A program made the translations under genes and the position numbers. The notes beneath the pieces were generated by a model, which did not search any database, was not told where the DNA came from, and saw only the letters and a program-made list of their open reading frames with translations. A stretch of 64,000 bases of DNA from Aureimonas flava (GTDB lineage: Bacteria > Pseudomonadota > Alphaproteobacteria > Rhizobiales > Rhizobiaceae): the NCBI RefSeq assembly GCF_003583935.1, contig NZ_QYRN01000001.1, positions 248,001 to 312,000 on the forward strand, in the 5' to 3' direction. Below, piece by piece: positions 17,122 to 27,289 of this stretch (position 1 is the first letter of the stretch; every line of letters begins with the position of its first letter).

Positions 17122-18873
17122 ATGAACATCTTCGCCGACTTCGAGCAGCGCATTCGGGAACGGGTCGAATCGGTTCTGCGCGCTCGCGGAACGGCGGAGA
17201 CGGACCTGTCGCGCGTCGGCGTCGAGCCGCCGCGCGACCCTTCGCATGGCGACCTGTCCACCAACGCCGCCATGGTGCTGGCCAAACCGCTCGGCGCGAA
17301 GCCGCGCGAACTCGCCGACGCCTTCGCCGAGGCCCTGCGCGGGGACGCCGACGTCGAGACGGTCGAGGTGGCGGGACCCGGCTTCATCAACCTGCGCCTG
17401 CGCGACGCGTTCTGGACCGACCACCTCCATGCCGTGCTGGCGCGCGGCCTCGACTACGGCCGGGGCGAGCCAACGGGTCATAAGGTCAATGTCGAGTACG
17501 TCTCGGCCAACCCGACCGGCCCGCTCCATGTCGGCCATTGCCGAGGCGCGGTGGTGGGCGATGCGATCGCCAACGTCATGGCGTTCGCCGGCAACGACGT
17601 ATCGAAGGAATACTACATCAACGACGCGGGCGCCCAGATCGAGGTGCTCGCCCGCTCGACCTTCCTGCGCTACCGCGAGGCGTTGGGCGAAGCGATCGGT
17701 GAGATCCCGGCGGGCCTGTATCCCGGCGACTACCTGAAGACCGTGGGCGCGGCGCTCGCCATCCGCTACGGGCGCGAGCTCCTCGACCAGGACGAGGCGG
17801 AGTGGCTGCCGACGGTGAAGGCCTATGCGATCTCGGCGATGATGATGTCGATCCGCGACGACCTCAAGGCGCTCGACATCGTGCAGGACGTGTTCTTTTC
17901 GGAGCGCGCACTGCACGCGGGCGACCCGAGCCGGATCACCACCGCGATCGACGACCTGCGCGCCAAGGGCTTCGTCTACCAGGGCACCCTGCCGCCGCCC
18001 AAGGGGCAGGCGCCGGAGGACTGGGAGGATCGCGAGCAGACGCTTCTGCGCTCGACCGACGTGGGCGACGACGTGGACCGTCCGCTAGTGAAGTCGGACG
18101 GCGCCTACACCTACTTCGCTGCCGACGTGGCCTATTTCGCCGACAAGTTCGCGCGCGGCTTCCACGAGATGGTCTACGTGCTGGGCGCCGACCATGGAGG
18201 CTACGTCAAGCGGCTGGAGGCGGTGGCCAAGGCCGTGGCGGGCGACGAGGCGCATGTCGACGTCGTGCTGTGCCAGCTCGTGAAGCTCTTCCGCAACGGC
18301 GAGCCGGTGCGCATGTCGAAGCGGGCGGGCGAGTTCGTCACCCTTGCCGACGTCGTCAACGAGGTGGGCCGCGATCCGGTCCGCTTCATGATGCTGTTCC
18401 GCAAGAGCGACGCGCCGTTGGATTTCGACTTCCAGAAGGTGACCGAGCAGTCCAAGGACAATCCGGTCTTCTACGTGCAGTACGCCCATGCCCGTGCCCG
18501 TTCGATCATGCGCCAGGCCGAGGGCGAGGGTATCGACACCGCCGCCGTCGCGACGGTGGACGCGCAGACGCTGGCGTTGCTCGGCGACGAGGGCGAGCTG
18601 GCGCTGATCCGCAAGCTGGCGGAGTATCCGCGTCTCGTTCAGGCGGCATCGCAGGCGAAGGAGCCGCACCGGCTCGCCTTCTACCTCTACGATCTCGCCT
18701 CGGCGTTCCACGGCCAGTACAACCGCGGCAAGGACCACCCCGAGTTACGCTTCGTTAAGGCTAACGATGCGACAACAAGCCTAGCGCGCCTCGGGCTCGT
18801 GCAGGCCGTCGCCTTCGTGATCGCCTCCGGTCTCGGACTTGTCGGGGTTCACGCGCCCGAGGAGATGCGCTGA
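17122..18873 (+). CDS. argS: Arginine--tRNA ligase
   Basis: A 583-residue class I synthetase charging tRNA-Arg. It has the N-terminal ArgRS additional domain (residues 1-100), the HIGH-type motif in [13 protein letters not shown] (near 136), a MSK element in [10 protein letters not shown] (near 398) and the C-terminal DALR anticodon-binding domain (about 460-583). The length is normal for the family. It lies between dgt and the SPOR-domain gene on the same strand. Confidence 0.98.
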   Translation: MNIFADFEQRIRERVESVLRARGTAETDLSRVGVEPPRDPSHGDLSTNAAMVLAKPLGAKPRELADAFAEALRGDADVETVEVAGPGFINLRLRDAFWTDHLHAVLARGLDYGRGEPTGHKVNVEYVSANPTGPLHVGHCRGAVVGDAIANVMAFAGNDVSKEYYINDAGAQIEVLARSTFLRYREALGEAIGEIPAGLYPGDYLKTVGAALAIRYGRELLDQDEAEWLPTVKAYAISAMMMSIRDDLKALDIVQDVFFSERALHAGDPSRITTAIDDLRAKGFVYQGTLPPPKGQAPEDWEDREQTLLRSTDVGDDVDRPLVKSDGAYTYFAADVAYFADKFARGFHEMVYVLGADHGGYVKRLEAVAKAVAGDEAHVDVVLCQLVKLFRNGEPVRMSKRAGEFVTLADVVNEVGRDPVRFMMLFRKSDAPLDFDFQKVTEQSKDNPVFYVQYAHARARSIMRQAEGEGIDTAAVATVDAQTLALLGDEGELALIRKLAEYPRLVQAASQAKEPHRLAFYLYDLASAFHGQYNRGKDHPELRFVKANDATTSLARLGLVQAVAFVIASGLGLVGVHAPEEMR

Positions 18874-18970
18874 ACGGACCACGCTTTGAACAAGTTCGCG
18901 CCTTAGAGGCAGGCTTCGTTCGACGGCACGGTCCAGGCGTGCGGATCGTCTTGCGGAGTGGGGTCAGGTC

Positions 18971-20491
18971 ATGAAGGACGCGAAGGGTTTCGGCGGTCGC
19001 GGCGCGGTCGAGGGTGGCCGGTATGCCGAGGTGTCCCGCGACGTCGACCCTCCGATGACGTCCGGGCGCGGCCAGGCCTCCGCCTATGGCGGCTTCGAGC
19101 CCGTGGAGGTCCGGTCCGACGACTGGGAAAGCTTCACCTATCAGCCGAGCGCCGCCGCGCCTCAGCCTCCCGCGGCGGCCGCCGTGCTGGCCGCGCCGCG
19201 CACCGCGGCGCCCGGTGCTCTGCCGCGCGGCATCCGCGGCAGCGGCGACGCGGACCGGCAGATCGACGAGGCGCTTCTCGGCCTCAGCATGCCGGCGCGG
19301 CCGCGCAACACCAATCCGGCCGAAACGCAGTCCTTCGCGCCGGCGCGCGATTCCGAGTTCGATCTGGAGCCGCGCCAGCCCATCACGCTGGACGACTTCG
19401 ACGAGCTGATCAATAGCGAGCTCGCCGCCATGCGCGGGGCGCCCGCCGAGACCGCGCCGCAGGCGGACGACGACTACGCGCTCGGCTACGACGACGCCGA
19501 TGCGGAAGCCGACTACGAGCCCTACGACGACTATCCGGTGCGCACCCGGTCGCGCCTGCGCGGCGTGATGCTGATGGGCGGCGTGGCGGTGGTGGCCATC
19601 GTCGCCGTGGCGGGGGCCGCCACGATGCTGACGGGCGGCACCACGCAGGGCGACGGCTCGATGCTCATCAAGGCCGATGCGGAGCCCTACAAGATCGCCC
19701 CGGTGGATCCGGGCGGCAAGACGATCCCCAACCAGAATAAGGCCGTCTACCAGAAGGTGGCCGGCGAGACCACGGCGACCACCGCACCCAAGCAGGACTC
19801 GCTCGTGACCGCGATGGAAGAGCCCATCGACATCGCCGAAGAGGAGGACGCGCCGGTGGATTCGCTGCCGGGCGTCGAGGTCGGCGAGCAGATCCCGCTG
19901 CCGGGCGAGGAGCCCGTCCGGCAGGCCGAGGCGGCAAAGGATTCCACCGACGGAACGCTGCAGCCGCGCAAGGTGCGCACCCTTTCGGTCCGTCCGGACG
20001 GAACGCTGGTGGAGAACGAGATGCCTGCCGAGGGCGGTGCGCTGCTGACGGCCGCGTCCTCGATGCAGACGCACGCCGCGACGCTCGACCCGGTTGCCGG
20101 CATCTCGCCGCAGATGCCGTTCGGGCAGGACGAGCCGGACATGACCACGGCCTCCACTGCGGCCCAGGCGCCTGAGCCCGTCGCCGCCGCGCCCACCCCG
20201 GAGCCCGAGCCGCAACGTGTGGCCGCCCTCGAAGCGCCGGCTCCGGAAGGGTCGTTCTTCGTGCAGATCGCCTCGCAGCCGTCGCAGGCGGCGGCGCAGG
20301 AATCCCTTGCCAACATGGGCAAGCGCTATTCGAGCGTCATCGGCGGACGGAGCCTCGGCATCAAGGCCGCGGAGATTCCCGGCAAGGGAACCTTCTATCG
20401 CGTGCGCGTCGCGGCCGGTTCGAGAAGCGAGGCGAACACGCTGTGCGAGAACCTGAAGTCGGCCGGCGGAAGCTGCTTCGTGACGCGCTGA
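18971..20491 (+). CDS. SPOR-domain membrane protein
   Basis: A 506-residue bitopic protein. A long acidic, Pro/Ala-rich cytoplasmic part (1-195) contains a conserved LDDFDELI element. One membrane helix follows (GVMLMGGVAVVAIVAVAGAA, about 198-217), then a disordered periplasmic linker, and finally a SPOR domain (about 425-506: FFVQIASQPSQAAAQESL ... GTFYRVRVAAGSRSEANTLC). SPOR domains bind septal peptidoglycan stripped of stem peptides. It sits between argS and nagZ, as in other Hyphomicrobiales, so the context points to cell-wall work at division. The nagZ gene starts 110 bases downstream. Confidence 0.9.
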   Translation: MKDAKGFGGRGAVEGGRYAEVSRDVDPPMTSGRGQASAYGGFEPVEVRSDDWESFTYQPSAAAPQPPAAAAVLAAPRTAAPGALPRGIRGSGDADRQIDEALLGLSMPARPRNTNPAETQSFAPARDSEFDLEPRQPITLDDFDELINSELAAMRGAPAETAPQADDDYALGYDDADAEADYEPYDDYPVRTRSRLRGVMLMGGVAVVAIVAVAGAATMLTGGTTQGDGSMLIKADAEPYKIAPVDPGGKTIPNQNKAVYQKVAGETTATTAPKQDSLVTAMEEPIDIAEEEDAPVDSLPGVEVGEQIPLPGEEPVRQAEAAKDSTDGTLQPRKVRTLSVRPDGTLVENEMPAEGGALLTAASSMQTHAATLDPVAGISPQMPFGQDEPDMTTASTAAQAPEPVAAAPTPEPEPQRVAALEAPAPEGSFFVQIASQPSQAAAQESLANMGKRYSSVIGGRSLGIKAAEIPGKGTFYRVRVAAGSRSEANTLCENLKSAGGSCFVTR

Positions 20492-20601
20492 CGCTGGCGG
20501 CGGCGGCCTCGGTCGCCAGCCTCGCCCCGCGCCGCGCGGCGGGCCCGACCGACGGCCCCATCCGGGAGCGCGACGCTTCCACCCCTGTCAGGAACATGGC
20601 G

Positions 20602-21627
20602 ATGAACGGATCGAAGGCCTGGATTTCCGGGTGCATCGGCCAACGGCTGAACGCGGACGAGCGCGCCTTCTTCGCCGACGAACGGCCCTGGGGCTTCATC
20701 CTGTTCGGCCGCAACATCGGCGAGCCGTCGCAGGTGCGCGATCTCGTCGCCGAGCTGAAGGACACGCGCGGCGGCGACGACGTGCCGGTCCTGATCGATC
20801 AGGAAGGCGGGCGCGTCCAGCGCCTGCGCCCGCCCTTCGCGCCCCGCTTCCCGCCGGCCGCCGAGATCGGGCGTGTCTACGGCGACGACGAGGCGGCCGG
20901 CCGCCGCGCCGCCTGGCTCCAGGGGCGGCTGCTGGCCGACGACCTCCTCACGGGCTACGGCATCAACACCAACTGCATTCCCTGCCTCGACCTCCCGTCG
21001 CCGGGATCGCACTCGATCATCGGCGACCGGGCCTACGGCGACCGGCCGGCGGTCGTCGCGACGCTCGGCCGCGCTGCCGCGGCGGGGCTGGCGGCCGGCG
21101 GCGTGCTGCCGGTGATGAAGCACATCCCCGGCCATGGAAGGGCGGAGGCGGACAGCCATCTGGAGCTGCCGACCGTGCGCGCGAGCCGGGCCGAACTCGA
21201 ATCGCACGATTTCCAGCCCTTCGCCGAACTGGCCGACCTGCCCGCCGGCATGACGGCGCATATCCGCTTCGAGGCGCTCGACCCCGATCGCCCCGCGACC
21301 CTTTCGCCCCGCGTGATCTCCGAGATCATCCGTGGCGCGCTCGGCTTCGGCGGCCTTCTGATGAGCGACGACATGTCGATGAAGGCGCTGCAGGGCGACA
21401 TGGCCGAGCTCGCCCGCGCGGCGATCGCGGCCGGCTGCGACCTCGCGCTCCACTGCAACGGCGACCTTGCCGAGATGCGCGCCGTGGCCTCCGGCGTGCC
21501 GGAACTCGCGGACGAGAGCCTGCGGCGGGCGGAACGCGCCCGAGCGGTGATCCGCGCGGGCGCCACCGTGCCGGCGACGGATGCGATGCGGGCGGAGTTC
21601 GCCGAGCTTCTCGCCGCGACCGCTTGA
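20602..21627 (+). CDS. nagZ: Beta-N-acetylhexosaminidase (GH3, peptidoglycan recycling)
   Basis: A 341-residue cytoplasmic family-3 glycosidase that removes GlcNAc from anhydro-muropeptides. Motifs: GFILFGRNI, IDQEGGRVQRL, the catalytic-loop signature MKHIPGHGRAEADSH (general acid/base Asp-His pair) and LLMSDDMSMKAL (nucleophile Asp). Start choice: AGGA is 8 bases before the ATG at 20602 but only 2 bases before the ATG at 20596, so 20602 is preferred. The frame is open further upstream into the SPOR gene. An ABC ATPase gene follows instead of scpA/scpB. Confidence 0.94.
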   Translation: MNGSKAWISGCIGQRLNADERAFFADERPWGFILFGRNIGEPSQVRDLVAELKDTRGGDDVPVLIDQEGGRVQRLRPPFAPRFPPAAEIGRVYGDDEAAGRRAAWLQGRLLADDLLTGYGINTNCIPCLDLPSPGSHSIIGDRAYGDRPAVVATLGRAAAAGLAAGGVLPVMKHIPGHGRAEADSHLELPTVRASRAELESHDFQPFAELADLPAGMTAHIRFEALDPDRPATLSPRVISEIIRGALGFGGLLMSDDMSMKALQGDMAELARAAIAAGCDLALHCNGDLAEMRAVASGVPELADESLRRAERARAVIRAGATVPATDAMRAEFAELLAATA

Positions 21628-21691
21628 GCGCAGGGGCGCGAGCCGCTACCTCGGATGGGTGAGCGGGGGCTCGGCTCCGCCGGGCGAGCGG

Positions 21692-22819
21692 ATGGCGACG
21701 GTGCGAACGGACACGGCAGAGCGACAGCACGACACGACCGCCGCCCCGCTGGGGGCGGATGCCGGCTTCGCCGCCGATCTGGAGTTCCGCGACGTCGGCT
21801 TCCGCGCGGGCGGTCGGGCGATCCTGTCGGGCATCGACCTCCAGGTTCCCGCCGGACAAATTCTCTGCCTCCTCGGCCCATCGGGGTCGGGCAAGAGCAG
21901 CCTCCTGCGCATCGCGTCGGGCATCGAGCGGCAGACCGAGGGGCGGGTGCTGATCGGGGGCCGGGACGTGGCCGGGCCGGATCGCTTCGTGCCGCCGGAA
22001 GGGCGGGGCGTCGGACTGATGTTCCAGGACTTCGCGCTGTTTCCGCACATGTCGCTGATCGACAACGTGCGCTATGGCCTGCGCTCGCTGCCCAAGGGGG
22101 CGCAGCGGGAGGTCGCCGTCGCCGCACTCCGGCGCGTGGGTCTGGAGCGGCTCGGCGAGAGCTTTCCGCATCATCTGTCGGGCGGCGAGCAGCAGCGCGT
22201 CGCGATGGCGCGGGCACTGGTGCCGCGTCCGCGGGTCCTCCTGATGGACGAGCCCTTCTCCGGTCTCGACAGCCGTCTTCGCGACGAGATGCGCTCGGAG
22301 ACGGTCGCGATCCTGCGCGAGACGCGGGCGACGGCGATGATCGTCACGCACGACGCGGAGGAGGCGATGCGGCTCGGCGACCGGATCGCCCTTCTGCGCG
22401 ACGGCCGCCTCGTGCAATGCGGCAGCGCGCGCGAGCTCTACCGTCGCCCGGTCGACCTCTTCGCCGCGTCGTTCTTCTCCGAAATCAACGTCTTGCCGGG
22501 TTCGGTGAAGGCGGGTGCGGTGGTCGGTCCGCTGGGCCGCGTCGCAGACTCGCCACGATCGGATGGCACAGAGGTGACCGTCGGACTGCGCCTGGAAGGG
22601 GTTCGCGTCTCGCCGGACGAGGGGTCGGTGCGGGCACGTGTCCTTTCGCGGCAGTTCGTCGGCAGGTCTGACCTCCTGTTCCTGGCCGTCGAAGGCGTCG
22701 ACCGACCGATCCGGGCGCGGATCCGGCCGAACGATCTTCCCGATGGTGTGCACGAGGTCTTCGTATCCGTTGATCCGCAAGAAGCTTTCGTGTTTGAAGG
22801 CAAGAGCGGATCGGCTTGA
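21692..22819 (+). CDS. Solitary ABC transporter ATP-binding protein (FbpC/PotA-like)
   Basis: A 375-residue ABC ATPase with Walker A (LGPSGSGKSS), Q-loop (MFQDFALFPHMS), signature LSGGEQQRV, Walker B (VLLMDEPFSGLD) and H-loop (IVTHDAEEA). A C-terminal TOBE-like regulatory domain follows (about 290-375). The layout matches importers of iron(III), polyamine, sulfate or molybdate. No permease or binding-protein gene lies nearby: nagZ is upstream and tatA 38 bases downstream. In most Hyphomicrobiales this position holds scpA-scpB. The start at 21692 (MATVRTDTAERQ) is the first ATG giving sensible sequence; its Shine-Dalgarno site is weak. Confidence 0.9.
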   Translation: MATVRTDTAERQHDTTAAPLGADAGFAADLEFRDVGFRAGGRAILSGIDLQVPAGQILCLLGPSGSGKSSLLRIASGIERQTEGRVLIGGRDVAGPDRFVPPEGRGVGLMFQDFALFPHMSLIDNVRYGLRSLPKGAQREVAVAALRRVGLERLGESFPHHLSGGEQQRVAMARALVPRPRVLLMDEPFSGLDSRLRDEMRSETVAILRETRATAMIVTHDAEEAMRLGDRIALLRDGRLVQCGSARELYRRPVDLFAASFFSEINVLPGSVKAGAVVGPLGRVADSPRSDGTEVTVGLRLEGVRVSPDEGSVRARVLSRQFVGRSDLLFLAVEGVDRPIRARIRPNDLPDGVHEVFVSVDPQEAFVFEGKSGSA

Positions 22820-22857
22820 ACCGGATCTCGGGCGCGCCGCGCTCATAGGAGACTAGT

Positions 22858-23088
22858 ATGGGTAGCTTCAGCATCTGGCACTGGCTCATCGTTCTGGCGG
22901 TGGTGCTGCTCCTCTTCGGCCGTGGCAAGATTCCCGAGCTGATGGGCGACGTCGCCAAGGGCATCAAGAACTTCAAGAAGGGCATGGCGGACGAGGACAC
23001 CCAGACCGTCCAGGAGCGCCGCACGCTCGAGAGCCGCGACGGCGAGCCGCTGTCGACCGAGACGCCCGTCGAGAAGTCGCGGATCTGA
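22858..23088 (+). CDS. tatA: Sec-independent protein translocase subunit TatA
   Basis: A 76-residue pore-forming Tat component. One N-terminal membrane helix ([23 protein letters not shown]) contains the FGRGK hinge. An amphipathic helix follows ([15 protein letters not shown]), then an acidic tail. Ribosome binding site GGAG lies 8 bases before the ATG. It is the first of three tat genes and exports folded proteins with twin-arginine signals. Confidence 0.97.
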   Translation: MGSFSIWHWLIVLAVVLLLFGRGKIPELMGDVAKGIKNFKKGMADEDTQTVQERRTLESRDGEPLSTETPVEKSRI

Positions 23089-23135
23089 GGCCGCCGGCGG
23101 TGCCCGCGCACCGCCGCGCCTGATTCGATACCGCC

Positions 23136-23657
23136 ATGTTCGACATCGGTGGACTTGAACTCCTCGTCATCGCGATCGTGCTGATCGTGGTGGTCGGTCC
23201 GAAGGATCTGCCCAGGATGCTTCGGACCTTCGGCCGCGTCACGTCGCAGATGCGGCGCATGGCCGGCGACTTCCGCAAGCAGTTCGACGAGGCCCTCCAG
23301 GAGGCCGAACTCGACGATCTGCGCAAGGCGGCCCAGGATGTCCGCTCCCTCGACCCGCGAGCGAGCATCCAGAAGAACCTCAATCCGATCCGGGCCGTGG
23401 GCGACGAGATCCGCTCGTCGCTTCGCACCGCGACGGCCGCTCCGGCGCCGCGCGTGCCGGAGGCCGGCGAGCCCGCCGTCCCCGCCGAGCCGCCCGTCGC
23501 GCCCGTGATGCCGATGTCGTCCAACCCGAACGGCGCGCCCGTGCCGGACGCGAAGCCGTCGGACACGCCGCCCGCCCCCATGAGCGAGGCGGCCGAGGCG
23601 CCGCCCGTGGCCCCTGCCAGACCCGAGGCGTCGGCGCGCGCTGGAGACCTTTCGTGA
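23136..23657 (+). CDS. tatB: Sec-independent protein translocase subunit TatB
   Basis: A 173-residue Tat receptor component that works with TatC in binding twin-arginine signals. The N-terminal helix and hinge read MFDIGGLELLVIAIVLIVVV followed by GPKDLPRMLR. A long amphipathic helix comes next (about 25-75), then a disordered Pro/Ala-rich tail. Its stop codon overlaps the tatC start by 4 bases (GTGA), so the two are translationally coupled. Confidence 0.97.
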   Translation: MFDIGGLELLVIAIVLIVVVGPKDLPRMLRTFGRVTSQMRRMAGDFRKQFDEALQEAELDDLRKAAQDVRSLDPRASIQKNLNPIRAVGDEIRSSLRTATAAPAPRVPEAGEPAVPAEPPVAPVMPMSSNPNGAPVPDAKPSDTPPAPMSEAAEAPPVAPARPEASARAGDLS

Positions 23658-24466
23658 AGCGTTCGGAAGCCGATATCGAAGCCTCGTCGGCGCCGCTGAT
23701 CGAGCACCTAATCGAACTGCGGCGCCGCCTGATCTGGGCCATCGCCGGCTTCTTCGGCATGTTCCTGATCTGCTTCTTCTTCGCCAAGCAGATCTTCAAC
23801 ATCCTGGTCGTGCCGTACCAGATCGCGACCTCCTGGGTCGGGGCGGACCCGGCCAGCGTCGAGCTCATCTACACGGCGCCGCAGGAGTACTTCTTCACCC
23901 AGGTCAAGGTGGCGGCCTTCGGCGGCTTCTTCCTCGCCTTTCCGCTGATCGCCATCCAGGTCTACAAGTTCGTCGCGCCCGGCCTCTACCGGGACGAGCG
24001 ATCGGCGTTCATTCCGTTCCTGGTCGCCACGCCGCTCCTGTTCCTGCTCGGGGCGCTGCTGGTCTACTTCTTCTTCACCCCGATGGTGATGTGGTTCTTC
24101 CTGTCGATGCAGCAGACGGGCGAGGGAGGTGACGCCGCCATCCTGCTCCTGCCCCGCGTGTCGGAGTACCTGTCCCTCATCATGACGCTGATCGTGGCCT
24201 TCGGGCTGGTGTTCCAGCTTCCGGTGATCTGCTCGCTTCTGGTGCGCGCCGGCATGGTCACGGCCGAGAGCCTGGCGGGCAAGCGCAAGTACGCGATCGT
24301 GATCGCGTTCATCGCGGCGGCGGTGCTGACACCCCCCGATCCGCTGTCCCAGATCGGCCTTGCGATCCCGGCGATCATTCTCTACGAGGTCTCGATCATC
24401 ACGGCACGGTTGATCGAAAAGAAGCGAGCCGAGCGCCTGGCGGAAGCGGAAGCGCCCACGGAGTGA
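23654..24466 (+). CDS. tatC: Sec-independent protein translocase subunit TatC
   Basis: A 270-residue six-helix membrane protein, the main twin-arginine signal receptor. Conserved parts: LIEHLIELRRRLIWAI at the N-terminus, the first periplasmic loop with TAPQEYFFTQVKVA, and FGLVFQLPV in the middle. The start is a GTG overlapping the tatB stop. It ends in a charged cytoplasmic tail. serS follows 39 bases later. Confidence 0.97.
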   Translation: MKRSEADIEASSAPLIEHLIELRRRLIWAIAGFFGMFLICFFFAKQIFNILVVPYQIATSWVGADPASVELIYTAPQEYFFTQVKVAAFGGFFLAFPLIAIQVYKFVAPGLYRDERSAFIPFLVATPLLFLLGALLVYFFFTPMVMWFFLSMQQTGEGGDAAILLLPRVSEYLSLIMTLIVAFGLVFQLPVICSLLVRAGMVTAESLAGKRKYAIVIAFIAAAVLTPPDPLSQIGLAIPAIILYEVSIITARLIEKKRAERLAEAEAPTE

Positions 24467-24505
24467 TCCTCCGGCTCCGGTCCGCCCGGCGCGGACTGGA
24501 GAGAC

Positions 24506-25789
24506 ATGCTCGACCTCAAATGGATCCGCGAGAACCCGCAACTCCTCGACGAGGCGCTCGAGCGCCGGGGAGCCGGCTCGGCCTCGTCCGAGGTGCGCCG
24601 GCTGGACGAGGCGCGGCGCGAGCATCTCAAGGTCCTTCAGGACTGGCAGGGTCGACGCAACGAGGCCTCCAAGGAAATCGGCAAGGCCAAGGCCTCCGGC
24701 GACGCCCCGCGCGCCGAGGCCGTGATGGCCGAGATGACAGATCTCAAGGCCCGGATCCAGGACGGCGAGAAGGAGGAGCGCCGGCTCGACGAGGAGTTGA
24801 GCGGCTTCCTGGCGACGCTGCCCAACGTACCGCTCGCCGACGTGCCGCGCGGCGCGGACGAGAGCGAGAACGTCGAGGTCCGGCGGTCGGGGCAGAGGCC
24901 CGCCTTCACGTTCGAGCCCAAGGAGCACTTCGAGCTCGGCGAGGCGCTCGGGCAGATGGACTTCGACGCCGCCGCTCGCATGTCCGGCTCCCGCTTCACC
25001 GTGCTGCGCGGCAAGCTGGCCCGCCTCGAGCGCGCGCTCGGCCAGTTCATGCTGGACGTGCATACGGGCGAGTTCGGCTACGAGGAAGTGTCCCCGCCGC
25101 TGCTGGTGCGCGACGACGCGCTGTTCGGCACCGGGCAGCTCCCGAAATTCGCCGAGGACCTCTTCCGCACCAGCGACGGCCGCTGGATGATCCCCACGGC
25201 CGAGGTGTCGCTGACCAACCTCGTGCGCGAGCAGATCCTCGACGAGGCCGCCCTGCCGCTGCGCTTCACGGCGCTCACGCCGTCCTTCCGCTCGGAGGCG
25301 GGCTCGGCCGGTCGCGACACGCGCGGCATGCTGCGCCAGCACCAGTTCTACAAGGCCGAGCTCGTGTCCGTGAACACGCCGGAGACGTCGCTCGCCGAGC
25401 ACGAGCGGATGACCCGCGCCGCCGAAAGCGTGCTGGAGCGGCTAGGCCTCCATTTCCGCACGGTGGTCCTGTGCACCGGCGACATGGGCTTCTCGTCGCA
25501 GAAGACCTACGACATCGAAGTCTGGCTGCCGGGGCAGAACGCGTTCCGCGAGATCTCGAGCTGTTCCGTCTGCGGCGACTTCCAGGCGCGGCGCATGAAC
25601 GCGCGGTTCCGCCCGGCCGGCGAGAAGGTGGCGCCGCGTTTCGTCCACACGCTCAACGGTTCGGGCACCGCTGTCGGACGCGCGCTGATCGCGGTGATGG
25701 AAAACTACCAGACGGAAACCGGCGAGATACGCGTGCCCGATGTGCTGCGGCCCTATATGGGCGGGCTCGAGATCATCGGCCGGGAGTGA
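24506..25789 (+). CDS. serS: Serine--tRNA ligase
   Basis: A 427-residue class II synthetase that charges tRNA-Ser (and tRNA-Sec where present). The N-terminal long coiled-coil arm (about 25-105) binds the tRNA variable arm. Motif 2 reads [20 protein letters not shown] and motif 3 [19 protein letters not shown]. The length is standard. The gene lies in the tat-serS-surE-pcm run, with 4 bases before surE. Confidence 0.98.
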   Translation: MLDLKWIRENPQLLDEALERRGAGSASSEVRRLDEARREHLKVLQDWQGRRNEASKEIGKAKASGDAPRAEAVMAEMTDLKARIQDGEKEERRLDEELSGFLATLPNVPLADVPRGADESENVEVRRSGQRPAFTFEPKEHFELGEALGQMDFDAAARMSGSRFTVLRGKLARLERALGQFMLDVHTGEFGYEEVSPPLLVRDDALFGTGQLPKFAEDLFRTSDGRWMIPTAEVSLTNLVREQILDEAALPLRFTALTPSFRSEAGSAGRDTRGMLRQHQFYKAELVSVNTPETSLAEHERMTRAAESVLERLGLHFRTVVLCTGDMGFSSQKTYDIEVWLPGQNAFREISSCSVCGDFQARRMNARFRPAGEKVAPRFVHTLNGSGTAVGRALIAVMENYQTETGEIRVPDVLRPYMGGLEIIGRE

Positions 25790-25793
25790 ACTG

Positions 25794-26555
25794 ATGCGGA
25801 TCCTTCTCACCAACGACGACGGGATCCACGCGCCCGGGCTTCGGACGCTGGAGGCGATCGCGCGGCAACTCTCGGACGACGTCTGGACAGTCGCGCCCGA
25901 GACGGACCAGAGCGGCCTGTCGCATTCGCTGACGCTGTCGTCGCCCCTCCGGGTACGCCGGGAGGGGGAGCGCCGCTTCGCCGTCACCGGCACACCAACC
26001 GACTGCGTCATCATGGCGGCCAAGCACCTGATGCCCGAGGAGCCGGACCTCGTCCTGTCGGGCGTCAACGCCGGCCAGAACGTGTGCGACGACGTGAGCT
26101 ACTCCGGCACGGTGGCGGGAGCGATCGAGGGCATGATGCTCGGATACCGCTCCATCGCGCTCAGCCAGACCTTCCGTGCCGACGGCGCCCGCGACCTGCA
26201 ATGGGCGACGGCCGAGCGGCACGGCGCGGAGATCGTCCGCAAGCTCATGGCGGTTTCGGCGCCGGAGGGAACGCTGTTCAACGTCAACTTTCCCGCGGTC
26301 GAGCCCGATGCGGTGAAGGGGACCAAGGTCACGCGGCAGGGCAAGCTCGATTACGCGCTCGGCATCGAGGAGCGCCAGGACGGGCGCGGCCTGCCGTATT
26401 TCTGGCTGAAGTTCGGCCGCCAGTCGGGGCCCGAGATGGAGGGGTCCGATCTCGCCGCCTTGCGGGACGGCTTCGTGTCCGTGACGCCGCTGCATCTCGA
26501 CCTCACGCATCACGCGCTGCGCGAGGAGATGCGGTCCGTCTTCTCCGCCGGCTGA
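25794..26555 (+). CDS. surE: 5'/3'-nucleotidase SurE
   Basis: A 253-residue metal-dependent nucleotidase that acts on nucleoside monophosphates and short polyphosphate. It begins [15 protein letters not shown] with the metal-binding Asp-Asp and continues with the [20 protein letters not shown] loop. The start at 25794 has GGGAG 7 bases upstream, within the end of serS. It is followed 7 bases later by pcm, the widespread surE-pcm pair. Confidence 0.96.
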   Translation: MRILLTNDDGIHAPGLRTLEAIARQLSDDVWTVAPETDQSGLSHSLTLSSPLRVRREGERRFAVTGTPTDCVIMAAKHLMPEEPDLVLSGVNAGQNVCDDVSYSGTVAGAIEGMMLGYRSIALSQTFRADGARDLQWATAERHGAEIVRKLMAVSAPEGTLFNVNFPAVEPDAVKGTKVTRQGKLDYALGIEERQDGRGLPYFWLKFGRQSGPEMEGSDLAALRDGFVSVTPLHLDLTHHALREEMRSVFSAG

Positions 26556-26562
26556 CCGCCCG

Positions 26563-27210
26563 ATGGAGATGCCGGGCGACAGGGAAGGGCTCGCCGCGCT
26601 CCTGATGCGCGTGCGCTCGGAGGATTTCGTCGCCGGTCGGCTGATGGAGGCCGTCGAGGCGATCCCCCGGCGCCTGTTCGTGCCCGACGGGGTGCCGGAC
26701 CCCTACGGCGAGCACAGCTTTCCGCTGCCCTGCGGGCAGACGATGCCGAGCGCACGGACCGCCGTGCGACTGGCGGCCGCGCTGCGCATCCAGCCCGAGC
26801 ACCGCGTCCTCGAGATCGGCACCGGCAGCGGCTACGTCACGGCCCTCCTGGCGCGCCTCGCGGTGCAGGTGGTGACGCTCGAGCGTTATCGGACCCTGTC
26901 CACCGCCGCGAGCGAGCGCGTGCGCTCCTGCTCGCTCGGCAACGTCACCTTCGTGCAGGACGACGGGCGCGCGGGCTACGCCGAGGCCGCGCCCTTCGAC
27001 CGGATCGTGGTGCATGGCTCGTTCGAGGAACTGCCCAAGGCCTTCGTGGAGCAGATGGCATCCGGCGCGATGCTGGTCGCCGCGATCGGAGCCGGAGACG
27101 GCGTGCAGCAGATCGTCCGGCACCAGAAGCAGGGCAGCCGTTTCGAGCTGACCCCGTTGTTTCCCGTGCGCTTCAAGCCGCTCGACGCCGGAAAAGCCTC
27201 CGTCCTGTAA
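26563..27210 (+). CDS. pcm: Protein-L-isoaspartate O-methyltransferase
   Basis: A 215-residue repair methyltransferase that acts on isoaspartyl residues. It has the PRRLFVPDG element, the PLPCGQTMPSA substrate loop, the SAM motif VLEIGTGSGYVTALLA and the LPKAFVEQMASGAMLV tail region. It fits the classical Pcm pattern better than the related gene at 5391. It is the last gene of the serS-surE-pcm group, before a gap with CtrA-like boxes. Confidence 0.94.
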   Translation: MEMPGDREGLAALLMRVRSEDFVAGRLMEAVEAIPRRLFVPDGVPDPYGEHSFPLPCGQTMPSARTAVRLAAALRIQPEHRVLEIGTGSGYVTALLARLAVQVVTLERYRTLSTAASERVRSCSLGNVTFVQDDGRAGYAEAAPFDRIVVHGSFEELPKAFVEQMASGAMLVAAIGAGDGVQQIVRHQKQGSRFELTPLFPVRFKPLDAGKASVL

Positions 27211-27237
27211 AGGAAATCTTCGCCCGACGCCCTCCGC

Positions 27238-27259
27238 TTAACCGACGGGTAACATTAAC
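27238..27259 (+). promoter_or_regulatory. Candidate CtrA box cluster upstream of the LysM/M23 gene
   Basis: TTAA-N7-GTAAC at 27238-27253 is one base off the CtrA consensus TTAA-N7-TTAAC, and a further TTAAC half site follows at 27255-27259. The cluster sits about 30-60 bases before the start of a division-related lipoprotein gene. Confidence 0.45.
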
Positions 27260-27289
27260 GCGGTTGAATGGGTCAAGGTTGGCGAAGGC

